A DNA stretch of 64,000 bases. It comes from Chelativorans sp. (GTDB lineage Bacteria; Pseudomonadota; Alphaproteobacteria; Rhizobiales; Rhizobiaceae). The DNA is taken from positions 1 to 64,000 of the forward strand of contig NZ_JAPSLH010000012.1 of assembly GCF_031180965.1 (NCBI RefSeq). The letters are read 5' to 3'. How positions within the stretch are numbered: the first letter of the stretch is position 1; the number at the start of each line of letters is the position of its first letter. Below the pieces are notes generated by a model. It was given only the letters and a program-made list of their open reading frames with translations. It made no database searches and was not told the origin of the DNA. The translations under genes and the position numbers were made by a program. This document shows, piece by piece, positions 23,837-32,030 of this stretch.

Positions 23837-24637
23837 TTATAACAGCGCCCGCAGCACCTCCGCCGCCGTCAGCGCCGCGATGACCGCGGGGCGCTTGTCG
23901 CGAAGGTCGGCTCCGCCGATGGGGCAGACGAGGCGGGCGAGGCGGGAGTCTTCGCCTCCGTGTTTCAGGTACCAGCTTCGAAACGTGGCTTTCTTCGTCT
24001 TTGAGCCGATCATGCCGACATAGGCCGTATCGTCGCGCGCCAGCGCCTCGGAGACGATGAGGAAATCCAGCGAATGCTCGTGCGTGAGCACGACGAAGGC
24101 CGAATGCGGCGGCGCTTGGCGAACAGTCTCCTCGGGCACCGCGGTGAGTTTTTTCTCCACAACGTCCGGCAGATTTTCCAGCGCTTCGGTTCTCGTCTCG
24201 ACCACAATCGTGCGAACCGGGAGCAGGGCAAGTGCCGCCGCCAGCGCATGGCCCACATGGCCGCCGCCGAAAAGATAGATATTGGGGCGGGCGGCGTCTT
24301 CCGTCTCTGCCCGGATCAGCAATTCGGCACGTTCCGCCGGACCGGCAATGCGGATGTCGACTGCCACGCGCCCGCCGCAGCACTGGCCGATCTCGGGGCC
24401 GAGCGGGATATCGAGCGCGCCGCTTGCGATGTTTTCCGCAATCAGCTCGCGCGCCTTGGCGATCGCCAGGAATTCGAGCTGCCCGCCGCCGATCGTGCCG
24501 AAGATTTTCTCAGGCGAAACGAGCATCCATGCGCCCACTTCGCGCGGGGTCGAGCCTTTGGCCTCGGCAACGGTGACGAGGGCCGCTGCGGGGGATGCCT
24601 TGAGGAAAGCGGCGAGGCTCTTGGCGAGGGCCGTCAT
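23837..24637 (-). CDS. xdhC: Xanthine dehydrogenase accessory protein XdhC
   Basis: A 266-residue XdhC/CoxI protein. The N-terminal half has VTVAEAKGSTPREVGAWMLV and IGGGQLEF; the C-terminal half is a Rossmann-like domain (NIYLFGGGHVGHALAAAL, FVVLTHEHSLDFLIVSEAL, AYVGMIGSKTKKATF, CPIGGADLRDKRPAVIAALTAAEVL). XdhC binds molybdenum cofactor and installs it, in sulfurated form, into XdhB. It is the last gene of the uraH-xdhA-xdhB-xdhC run and is separated from xdhB by 274 bp of inverted repeats, so its expression may be uncoupled. Confidence 0.93.
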   Translation of the reverse strand: MTALAKSLAAFLKASPAAALVTVAEAKGSTPREVGAWMLVSPEKIFGTIGGGQLEFLAIAKARELIAENIASGALDIPLGPEIGQCCGGRVAVDIRIAGPAERAELLIRAETEDAARPNIYLFGGGHVGHALAAALALLPVRTIVVETRTEALENLPDVVEKKLTAVPEETVRQAPPHSAFVVLTHEHSLDFLIVSEALARDDTAYVGMIGSKTKKATFRSWYLKHGGEDSRLARLVCPIGGADLRDKRPAVIAALTAAEVLRALL

Positions 24638-24911
24638 GACCGGAGATGCCTGACGGCCCTTGGCGGATAGGATCGCGATCCTTCACGCCCCCCTCTGGCC
24701 TGCCGGCCATCTCCCCCACAAGGGGGGAGATTGGCTTTCGCGACTGCTTTCGCCAATCGCCACCGCTCCGAAGAGGGCGGAGCAATGCGGCCAGCGTAAT
24801 CTCCCCCCTTGTGGGGGAGATGGCCGCCCCTCGACAAAAGCTCGGGAGGCCAGAGGGGGGTGGTGAAGGGCGAAAGCATTTCAGAACAATAGCGGGCCGA
24901 AACCGCGTATT
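24638..24911. repeat. Long inverted repeat inside the xdh operon
   Basis: The gap contains a perfect 28-bp inverted repeat: 24705-24732 is the exact reverse complement of 24798-24825, and each arm is itself a hairpin built on CTCCCCCACAAGGGGGGAG. Homology extends outward less perfectly to about 24680 (CCTTCACGCCCCCCTCTGGCC) and 24869 (GGCCAGAGGGGGGTGGTGAAGG, broken in the right arm by an insertion near 24826-24847). The 65 bp between the arms show no gene. It looks like two opposed copies of a dispersed rhizobial intergenic repeat inserted within an operon. Confidence 0.85.
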
Positions 24912-27257
24912 CTACCTTCCCGCTTCCGCCTTCAGCCGCTCCACGGCGAAAAGCACGCGCTCGGGCGTGGCGGGGGCGTCGAGGCGCGGGCAGATCTTGT
25001 AATCGGCCACGCTCGCCACCGCATCGGAAAGCGCGTGCAGAACGGAAATGGCGAGCATGAAGGGCGGCTCGCCCACGGCCTTGGAGCGGTGGATGGTTGG
25101 CTCGGCATTCTCCGCCCAGTCGGCAAGCTTTACGTTGAAGATTTTCGGCCGGTCGGAGGCAAGGGGTATCTTGTAGGTCGAGGGCGCATGCGTCCGCAGC
25201 CTCCCCTTTTCGTCCCACACCAGCTCCTCGGTGGTGAGCCAGCCCATGCCCTGGATGAAGCCGCCCTCGATCTGGCCCAAGTCGATGGCCGGGTTCAGGG
25301 AGCGGCCGGTCTCGTGCAGGATATCCACCCGCTCCACCATGTATTCTCCGGTGAGCGTGTCGATGGAAACTTCCGTGCAGGCGGCGCCATAGGCGAAGTA
25401 GTAGAAGGGCTGGCCGCGGCCCTTGTCGCGGTCCCAGTGGATTTTCGGGGTCTTGTAGAAGCCGGCAGACGAAAGCTGCACGCGCGCCATATAGGCCTGC
25501 TTGATCAGATCGGCGAAGGGGATTTCCTGGTTGCCGACGCGCACGCGGCCCGGCAGGAATACCACCTGCTCATGTGGCACCTCGTACCGGTCGGCGGCGA
25601 AATCGATGAGCCGGTCCTTGATCTGCCGCGCGGCATTTTGCGCCGCCATGCCGTTCAGGTCCGAGCCGGAGGAGGCGGCGGTTGCCGACGTGTTCGGAAC
25701 CTTGCCGGTGGTGGTGGCCGTGATCTTCACCTGGTCGATGTCGATCTGGAATTCTTCCGCCACCACCTGGGCCACCTTCACGTAAAGGCCCTGGCCCATC
25801 TCCGTGCCGCCATGGTTCAGGTGCACGGAGCCGTCGGTATAGACATGCACCAGCGCGCCGGCCTGGTTGAAATGGGTGGCGGTGAAGGAGATGCCGAATT
25901 TTACAGGCGTCAGCGCGATGCCGCGCTTGATGATTTCGCTCCCGGCATTGAAGGCCGCGATGGCCTGCCGCCGCCCGGCATAATCGGCACTCGCCTCCAG
26001 CTCGGCCACGAGGCGGTGGATGATGTTGTCTTCCACCGTCTGGTGGTAGGGGGTGACGTTGCGGTCCGTCTCGCCGTAGAAATTGCGTTTGCGGATTTCG
26101 AGCGGGTCCTTGCCGAGCGCGAAGGCGATCTCCTCGACCACGCGCTCCGCGCCCACCATCCCCTGCGGTCCGCCGAAGCCGCGGAAGGCTGTGTTCGAGA
26201 CCGTGTTGGTGTAGAGCGGCACTGACGCCGCGCGCACCACCGGATAGAAATAGGCGTTGTCGCAGTGGAAGAGCGCGCGGTCGGTGACCGGCCCGGAGAG
26301 ATCGGCTGAAAAGCCGCAGCGGGCGGCATATTTCAGGTGGACGCCGAGGATGTTTCCTTCGTCGTCGAAACCGACGTCGTAGTCGATCAGGAAGTCGTGC
26401 CGCTTGCCGGTGGCCGTCATGTCGTCGTCGCGATCCGGGCGCAGTTTTACCGGCCGGCCGGTTTGCTTGGCGGCGATCGCCGCCACCGCGGCAAACAGGT
26501 TCGCCTGGGTTTCCTTGCCGCCGAAGCCGCCGCCCATGCGGCGCACCTCGACGGTCACGGCATGCGAGGGCACGCCCAGCGTATGGGCTACTATATGCTG
26601 CACCTCGCTCGGGTGTTGTGTCGAGGAGTGGACGGTCACGTCCATGTCCTCGCCCGGCACGGCAAGGGCGATCTGGCCTTCAAGGTAAAAATGGTCCTGC
26701 CCGCCTACGCGCATTTGCCCCTTGATGCGGCGCGGGGCCCGGGCGATCGCATCCTCGGCTTCGCCGCGCTTCAGCGTCAGCGGCTTCGTCACCAGCTTCG
26801 GATTCGCCGGGTCCGCGTCAGCGATGTCGATGATGGCCGGCTTTTCCTCGTATTCGATCTTCGCCTTCTGGCAGGCGCGACGGGCGGCCTCCCGCGTCTC
26901 GGCGATCACGGCGAAGATCGGCTGGCCGAAGAACTGCACCTCCTTTTCAGGGAAGATCGGCTCGTCGTGCAAGCCGGTGGAGCTGATATCGTTTACGCCC
27001 GGCACATCTTTCGCGGTGAGCACAGCGATTACGCCCGGCGCGGTCTCTACCTCCGAAAGATCCATCGCGCGGATGGTGCCGTGCGCAACCGTGGAAAGCC
27101 CGAGATAGGCGTGCAGCGTGCCGGCCGGCTCCGGCAGGTCGTCGATATAGACGGCTTCGCCGGCCACATGTTTGTGCGCGGAGTCGTGGCGGAGGCTGAT
27201 GCCCACGCCGCCGGTGATTGTCGTCCTGGTAAGATCGAGCGCCTCGTGCTTGGTCAT
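24912..27257 (-). CDS. xdhB: Xanthine dehydrogenase, molybdopterin-binding subunit XdhB
   Basis: A 781-residue molybdenum hydroxylase large subunit that oxidises hypoxanthine and xanthine to urate with XdhA. Motifs include the Mo-site MGGGFGGKETQANLF, FRGFGGPQGM, the cofactor loop SSGSDLNGMAAQNAA and the catalytic Glu region KAVGEPPFMLAIS near the C-terminus; EMGQGLYVKVAQV contacts the cofactor. The length is normal for bacterial XdhB. The ATG overlaps the stop of xdhA by four bases, so the subunits are translationally coupled. XdhC maturation protein follows after the repeat gap. Confidence 0.96.
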   Translation of the reverse strand: MTKHEALDLTRTTITGGVGISLRHDSAHKHVAGEAVYIDDLPEPAGTLHAYLGLSTVAHGTIRAMDLSEVETAPGVIAVLTAKDVPGVNDISSTGLHDEPIFPEKEVQFFGQPIFAVIAETREAARRACQKAKIEYEEKPAIIDIADADPANPKLVTKPLTLKRGEAEDAIARAPRRIKGQMRVGGQDHFYLEGQIALAVPGEDMDVTVHSSTQHPSEVQHIVAHTLGVPSHAVTVEVRRMGGGFGGKETQANLFAAVAAIAAKQTGRPVKLRPDRDDDMTATGKRHDFLIDYDVGFDDEGNILGVHLKYAARCGFSADLSGPVTDRALFHCDNAYFYPVVRAASVPLYTNTVSNTAFRGFGGPQGMVGAERVVEEIAFALGKDPLEIRKRNFYGETDRNVTPYHQTVEDNIIHRLVAELEASADYAGRRQAIAAFNAGSEIIKRGIALTPVKFGISFTATHFNQAGALVHVYTDGSVHLNHGGTEMGQGLYVKVAQVVAEEFQIDIDQVKITATTTGKVPNTSATAASSGSDLNGMAAQNAARQIKDRLIDFAADRYEVPHEQVVFLPGRVRVGNQEIPFADLIKQAYMARVQLSSAGFYKTPKIHWDRDKGRGQPFYYFAYGAACTEVSIDTLTGEYMVERVDILHETGRSLNPAIDLGQIEGGFIQGMGWLTTEELVWDEKGRLRTHAPSTYKIPLASDRPKIFNVKLADWAENAEPTIHRSKAVGEPPFMLAISVLHALSDAVASVADYKICPRLDAPATPERVLFAVERLKAEAGR

Positions 27258-28729
27258 GCCGCTTCCCCGCGCTCGACCTGCAGCGGGCCGGAATGCCCGC
27301 TCGTTTCGAGAAAGAAGCGCCGCAGAAGATTCCTGGCCGCCAGCATGCGGTATTCGGCGGAAGCGCGCATGTCGCTGATTGGCGTGAAATCCTGGCCATA
27401 GGCGGACAGCGCGTTTTCGATCGTGGCCTCAGTCCACGGCCTTCCGAGAAGCTCTGCCTCCACGGCTTTCGCGCGCTTCGGTGTCGCCGCCATGCCGCCA
27501 TAGGCGATGCGCGCGGAGGCGACGGTGCCGTCCGCCGCCATCTTCACCGCGAAGGCGCCGAGCACGGCCGTGATGTCCTCGTCGCGGCGCTTGGTGATCT
27601 TCCACGCGGCAAAGCGGGTGTCGGGATCGGGGAGTGGGACATGCACCGCCTCGACAAATTCGCCCGGCTGCCGGTCCTGTTTGCCATAGGCGATGAAGAA
27701 ATCTTCGAGCGGAATGGTGCGCCGCGTATTGCCCTTGCGCAGCGTGAGCGTGGCTCCCAGCGCGATCAGCGGCGGCGGGGTGTCGCCGATGGGCGAGCCG
27801 TTGGCGATGTTGCCGCCGATGGTGCCCATGTTGCGAATCTGGTCCCCGCCAATGCGGTCGATCAGGCGGCCGAGCGCCGGGACGCGGGGGGCAAGCGCCT
27901 CGAAGGCTTCCGAATAGCTGACGCCGGCACCGATGGTGATCGTGCCGTCATTCTCCGCAATCGTGCGCAGCTCTTCCAGCCCGCCAATGAAGACGACGGG
28001 CGCGATCTCGCGCATGAATTTCGTCACCCATAGGCCCACATCCGTGCTGCCCGCCACGATGGTCGCCTTGGGCTCGGCTTCCAGCACAGCCGCCAGATCA
28101 TCGAGGCTGGCGGGGATGACGAGGCGATCGCGGCCCGCGCCGATCTCCACGCGCGCGCCGTCCTTCATGGCAAGAAGCGCGGTTTTCAGCGCTTCGCGCT
28201 CCAGTGCCAGCGGGTCCGATCGGGCATCGCCATAGGCGGGGATGGCGCGGGCGGCGCGCATGATCGATTCATAGCCGGTGCAGCGGCAGAGGTTTCCCTG
28301 CAGCGCCTTCTCGATCGCCCTGTCGCCCGGCTGCGGGTTGTTCATCCAGAGCCCGTAGAGCGACATCACGAAGCCCGGCGTGCAGAAGCCGCATTGCGAG
28401 CCGTGATGGTCCACCATCGCCTGCTGCACGGGATGGAGCAAGCCATCCGGCCGCTTCAGATGCTCGACCGTGACGACATGGCAGCCGTCAAGCGAGGCAA
28501 GAAAGCGGATGCAGGCGTTCACGCCCTCATAGACGAGCTTGCCGTCAGCAAGCCGGCCCACCAGCGCGGTGCAGGCGCCGCAGTCGCCCTCGGCGCAGCC
28601 TTCCTTGGTGCCCATCAGGCGGCGGTCGAGCCGCAGATAGTCGAGCAGGGTCTGGTCGGGCCGGACGTCCGCGAGCGCGATCTTCAGGCCGTTCAGAAGG
28701 AAGCGGATTTCATTGCGGGTGGCGGGCAT
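27254..28729 (-). CDS. xdhA: Xanthine dehydrogenase, FeS/FAD subunit XdhA
   Basis: A 491-residue small subunit. The N-terminal 2Fe-2S domain has CAEGDCGACT near residues 40-50, followed by the second 2Fe-2S domain (QCGFCTPGFVMSLYGLW, NLCRCTGYESIMRAA); the FAD domain starts around residue 190 (TIVAGSTDVGLWVTKFMR, IGGNIANGSPIGDTPPPLIALGA). It passes electrons from the molybdenum centre of XdhB to NAD+. The start overlaps the uraH stop by one base (TGATG) and the stop overlaps xdhB by four, so uraH, xdhA and xdhB are tightly coupled. Confidence 0.96.
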   Translation of the reverse strand: MPATRNEIRFLLNGLKIALADVRPDQTLLDYLRLDRRLMGTKEGCAEGDCGACTALVGRLADGKLVYEGVNACIRFLASLDGCHVVTVEHLKRPDGLLHPVQQAMVDHHGSQCGFCTPGFVMSLYGLWMNNPQPGDRAIEKALQGNLCRCTGYESIMRAARAIPAYGDARSDPLALEREALKTALLAMKDGARVEIGAGRDRLVIPASLDDLAAVLEAEPKATIVAGSTDVGLWVTKFMREIAPVVFIGGLEELRTIAENDGTITIGAGVSYSEAFEALAPRVPALGRLIDRIGGDQIRNMGTIGGNIANGSPIGDTPPPLIALGATLTLRKGNTRRTIPLEDFFIAYGKQDRQPGEFVEAVHVPLPDPDTRFAAWKITKRRDEDITAVLGAFAVKMAADGTVASARIAYGGMAATPKRAKAVEAELLGRPWTEATIENALSAYGQDFTPISDMRASAEYRMLAARNLLRRFFLETSGHSGPLQVERGEAA

Positions 28730-29088
28730 CAGCTTCCCCGGTAGGTCGAATAACCGTAGGGCGAGACGAGCAGCGGCACGTGGTAATGCGCGCGCTCGGC
28801 CATGCCGAAGCGGATCGGCACGCGGTCGAGGAAAGCCGGGGAGGGAAGTGCAGCCCCTTTGGCGCGCAGGTATTTGCCCACCGCGAACACGAGCTCATAT
28901 TCGCCGGGCGCAAAGGCCGTGCCCTCCAGGAGTGGCGCGTCGCAGCGGCCGTCGGCATTGGTCCGGACCGTCTTCACCAGCGTGCGACTTTCGCCTTCGA
29001 GCCGATAGAGCGCAATTTCCATCCCGGCCGCGGGGCGGCCTGCCGCCGTATCGAGAACATGGGTCGTCAGCCGTCCCTGTTCGCCCAT
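28729..29088 (-). CDS. uraH: 5-Hydroxyisourate hydrolase
   Basis: A 119-residue transthyretin-related protein. It begins with [19 protein letters not shown], carries the conserved [19 protein letters not shown] end including the diagnostic C-terminal YRGS, and is typical in length. It hydrolyses 5-hydroxyisourate from PuuD to OHCU, the substrate of the UraD domain encoded across the divergent promoter. There is no signal peptide, so it acts in the cytoplasm. First gene of the uraH-xdhA-xdhB-xdhC run. Confidence 0.96.
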   Translation of the reverse strand: MGEQGRLTTHVLDTAAGRPAAGMEIALYRLEGESRTLVKTVRTNADGRCDAPLLEGTAFAPGEYELVFAVGKYLRAKGAALPSPAFLDRVPIRFGMAERAHYHVPLLVSPYGYSTYRGS

Positions 29089-29180
29089 GCGGCCTCCCTT
29101 CGGTACCGTGTTTCAGCCGATGGATTGTGCGGCAAATCGCGCGCGCGCATAAGGGGGGTGCGGCGGAAAGGCTGCAAAAA

Positions 29181-29196
29181 GACTTTCAAATTTTTC
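29181..29196. promoter_or_regulatory. Shared purine-cluster motif, copy 2
   Basis: GACTTTCAAATTTTTC lies in the 169-bp divergent region between uraH and the allantoinase gene. It differs by one base from the 16-mer at 22636-22651 beside the LysR gene. A single site here could control both the uraH-xdhABC run and the puuE-allE-allA run. Confidence 0.5.
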
Positions 29197-29257
29197 GTGG
29201 GGAATGGGTGCCGGAACCTTCGGCTATCCTTGAAAGCGACGTGGAGGGATCCAAACG

Positions 29258-30697
29258 GTGACACGCTACTGCCGAAACATGCGCGGCTATGGCCCCAACC
29301 CGCCGGACGCAAAATGGCCTGGCGGCGCCTATGTGGCCGTGCAATTCGTCGTCAATTACGAGGAGGGCGGCGAAAACTGCATTCTGCATGGGGATGCCGC
29401 CTCCGAAGCTTTTCTATCTGAAATCGTCGGTGCTGCCCCATGGCAGGGCATGCGGCACTGGAACATGGAGTCGATCTACGAATATGGCGCGCGCGCCGGC
29501 TTCTGGCGGCTTCACCGCATGTTCACGGAAGCCGAGGTGCCGGTGACGGTCTATGGCGTCGCCACCGCGCTTGCCCGCGCGCCCGACCAGGTGGCGGCCA
29601 TGAAGGAAGCCAGCTGGGAGATCGCCAGCCACGGGCTGCGCTGGATCGACTACCGCGCCCACTCCGAGGAGGACGAGCGCCGCGATTTGCAGGAGGCGGT
29701 GCGGCTGCATACAGAGGTGGTGGGCGAGCCGCCGCGGGGACTTTATCTCGGCCGCACGTCGGTGAATTCGTTGAAACTTGCCATCGAGCATGGCGGGTTC
29801 GACTGGATTTCCGACACCTATGACGACGACCTGCCCTATTGGATCGACCACGACGGGCACGGCAATCCGACGCGGCCGCAGCTGGTGATTCCCTACACGC
29901 TCGATGCCAATGACATGCGTTTCGCCACGCCGCAGGGGTTCAACTCCGGCGACCAGTTCTTCGCCTATCTCAAGGACGCGTTCGACACGCTCTATGAGGA
30001 GGGCAGGGCAGGGCGGCGGCCTGCCATGATGAGTGTGGGCCTGCATTGCCGCCTCATCGGGCGGCCCGGCCGTGCGGCCTCTCTGAAACGCTTCATCGAA
30101 TACGTACAAAGCCATGACAGGGTCTGGCTGCCGCGCCGCATCGACATTGCCCGCCATTGGATGGAGCATCATCCATATCAGGCGCCGGAGCTCAGGCCGA
30201 GCCGGATGGGCAAGGGCGATTTTGTGGAGCGTTTCGGCTCGATCTTCGAGCATTCGCCCTGGCTTGCCGAGCGTGCTTTCGCGCTGGAGCTTGCGGCGGC
30301 GCATGACAGCGCTGGCGGCCTCCACAATGCGCTCGTGCGGGTTTTCCGCTCGGCGAGCGAAGAGGAGCGGCTCGGTGTACTGAAAGCGCATCCGGACCTT
30401 GCCGGAAAGCTTGCGGCGGCGAAACGGCTCACGCCGGATTCGGCCAAGGAGCAGGCTTCCGCCGGCCTCGACGCGCTGACGGACGAGGAGCGCGCGCGCT
30501 TCACCGATCTCAACACGCGCTACACGCAAAAATTCGGCTTTCCCTTCATCATCGCCGTCAAGGACAATACGAAGGAAAGCATTTTGCGCGCGTTCGAACA
30601 CCGGCTCGAGAACAGCCGCGAGGAAGAGTTTGCGACCGCCTGCCGCCAGGTGGAGCGCATCGCCTATCTGCGGCTCAAGGATATCCTGCCCTCATGA
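29258..30697 (+). CDS. Allantoinase (PuuE) fused to OHCU decarboxylase (UraD)
   Basis: A 479-residue two-domain enzyme. Residues 1-310 form a polysaccharide-deacetylase-fold allantoinase of the PuuE type (GYGPNPPDAKWPGGAYVAVQF, SYE-like NYEEGGENC, ASHGLRWIDYRAHSEEDE, GLHCRLIGRPGR). From about 315 onward is a UraD domain (FVERFGSIFEHSPWLAERAF, LKAHPDLAGKLA, LTDEERARFTDLNTRYTQKFGFPFI with the catalytic His in HPDL). The fusion performs OHCU to S-allantoin and allantoin to allantoate. It starts at GTG 29258 behind GGAGGGA. Its stop overlaps the allE start by four bases. Confidence 0.94.
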   Translation: MTRYCRNMRGYGPNPPDAKWPGGAYVAVQFVVNYEEGGENCILHGDAASEAFLSEIVGAAPWQGMRHWNMESIYEYGARAGFWRLHRMFTEAEVPVTVYGVATALARAPDQVAAMKEASWEIASHGLRWIDYRAHSEEDERRDLQEAVRLHTEVVGEPPRGLYLGRTSVNSLKLAIEHGGFDWISDTYDDDLPYWIDHDGHGNPTRPQLVIPYTLDANDMRFATPQGFNSGDQFFAYLKDAFDTLYEEGRAGRRPAMMSVGLHCRLIGRPGRAASLKRFIEYVQSHDRVWLPRRIDIARHWMEHHPYQAPELRPSRMGKGDFVERFGSIFEHSPWLAERAFALELAAAHDSAGGLHNALVRVFRSASEEERLGVLKAHPDLAGKLAAAKRLTPDSAKEQASAGLDALTDEERARFTDLNTRYTQKFGFPFIIAVKDNTKESILRAFEHRLENSREEEFATACRQVERIAYLRLKDILPS

Positions 30698-31536
30698 CCA
30701 GAACCTACTTCGCGCCCACAGGCGGCCACCCGCCGCAGACCGACCTTCTCACCGGCCGCGCGGTCTTCACCGAGGCCTACGCCGTGATCCCCAAGGGCGT
30801 GATGCGCGACATCGTCACCAGCCGGCTTCCCTTCTGGGAAAAGACCCGGGCTTGGGTGATCGCCCGCCCGCTCTCGGGCTTTGCGGAGACTTTTTCCCAG
30901 TACATCATGGAGGTCCTGCCGGGCGGCGGCAGCGAAAATCCGGAGCCTTACCGGGAAGCGGAGGCGGTGCTGTTTGTGGTCGAGGGCGAACTGACCGTGC
31001 GTCTCGACGGGGAAAGCCACCGCATGCAGCCGGGCGGCTACGCCTTCCTGCCCTCCGCGAGCCGCTGGAGCGCGCATAATGAAGGCTCGGAGCCGGTGCG
31101 CTTCCATTGGATCCGAAAGGCCTATGAGGCGGTGGAGGGGATCCCGGTGCCCGATGCCTTCTTCGTTAATGAGAAGGATATCGCGCCGACACCCATGCCC
31201 GGCACGGAGGGCAAGTGGGCGACGACGCGCTTTGTCGATCCTGATGACGTCCGCCACGACATGCATGTGACCATTGTCACCTTCGAGCCGGGCGCTGTGA
31301 TCCCCTTTGCCGAAACCCATGTCATGGAGCACGGACTCTACGTGCTCGAAGGCAAAGCGGTCTACCGGCTCAACCAGGATTGGGTCGAGGTGGAGGCCGG
31401 AGACTTCATGTGGCTGCGCGCCTTCTGCCCGCAGGCCTGCTATGCCGGCGGGCCTGGGCGGTTCCGGTACCTCCTCTACAAGGATGTGAACCGGCATGCG
31501 TCTCTCAAACCGCTGTGGCGGCAGCATCCACGATGA
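30694..31536 (+). CDS. allE: (S)-Ureidoglycine aminohydrolase, bicupin
   Basis: A 280-residue protein of two cupin domains. The first cupin includes EAEAVLFVVEGELTVRLDGE and PGGYAFLPS; the second holds the Mn-site pattern PFAETHVMEHGLYVLEGKAVYRLN with the expected Glu and His residues, and the C-terminus YLLYKDVNRH is typical. It converts (S)-ureidoglycine to (S)-ureidoglycolate plus ammonia. The gene overlaps both neighbours by ATGA, showing a tightly coupled operon. Its substrate comes from allantoate amidohydrolase, which is not encoded in the window. Confidence 0.94.
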   Translation: MTRTYFAPTGGHPPQTDLLTGRAVFTEAYAVIPKGVMRDIVTSRLPFWEKTRAWVIARPLSGFAETFSQYIMEVLPGGGSENPEPYREAEAVLFVVEGELTVRLDGESHRMQPGGYAFLPSASRWSAHNEGSEPVRFHWIRKAYEAVEGIPVPDAFFVNEKDIAPTPMPGTEGKWATTRFVDPDDVRHDMHVTIVTFEPGAVIPFAETHVMEHGLYVLEGKAVYRLNQDWVEVEAGDFMWLRAFCPQACYAGGPGRFRYLLYKDVNRHASLKPLWRQHPR

Positions 31537-32030
31537 AAATCACCGCAGTTCCACTCACCCGTGCCGCCTTCGCGCCCTTTGGCGACGTGATCGATACGGA
31601 AGGCGCGCAAAGCTTTCCGATCAATAACGGCAAGACGCAGCGCTTCCACGACCTCGCTACGGTGGACGTGCAGGGGGAGGCGGCGCGCGTGCTCATCAGC
31701 ATCGCCCGCGGGCAGCCATACACCTTTCCCCTGAAACTCACGATGGTCGAGCGCCATCCGCTGGGGAGCCAGGCCTTCATTCCGCTTGAGCCCCGGCCGT
31801 TCCTCGTCGTTGTCTGCCTCGATGAGGGCGGACGGCCGGGCAGGCCGCAAGCCTTTCTCACTGGAGCCGGCCAAGGCGTGAATTATGCCCGCAACACCTG
31901 GCACGCAGTGTTGACGCCTATCGGCGAGAAACAGGATTTTCTCATCGTCGACCGCGGCGGCGACGGCAACAATCTGGAAGAATTTTTCTTCTCCGAGCCC
32001 TACGAAATCCACCTGCCGGATAGGCCATGA
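31533..32030 (+). CDS. allA: Ureidoglycolate lyase
   Basis: A 165-residue AllA-family protein with FAPFGDVIDTEGAQSFPINNGKTQRFHDL at the start, VERHPLGSQAFIPLEPRPFLVVV in the middle and NYARNTWHAVLTPIGEKQDFLIVDRGG near the end, all typical. It splits ureidoglycolate to glyoxylate and urea. ATG 31533 overlaps the allE stop; a longer open frame upstream lies inside allE. The glyoxylate produced could be used through glycerate and GckA. Confidence 0.95.
   Translation: MKITAVPLTRAAFAPFGDVIDTEGAQSFPINNGKTQRFHDLATVDVQGEAARVLISIARGQPYTFPLKLTMVERHPLGSQAFIPLEPRPFLVVVCLDEGGRPGRPQAFLTGAGQGVNYARNTWHAVLTPIGEKQDFLIVDRGGDGNNLEEFFFSEPYEIHLPDRP

Noticed and set aside
24638-24911. Insertion sequence or miniature transposon between xdhB and xdhC
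   Set aside because: The inverted repeats are there, but I see no target-site duplication or transposase, and similar elements recur without flanking duplication; dispersed palindromic repeats explain it better.
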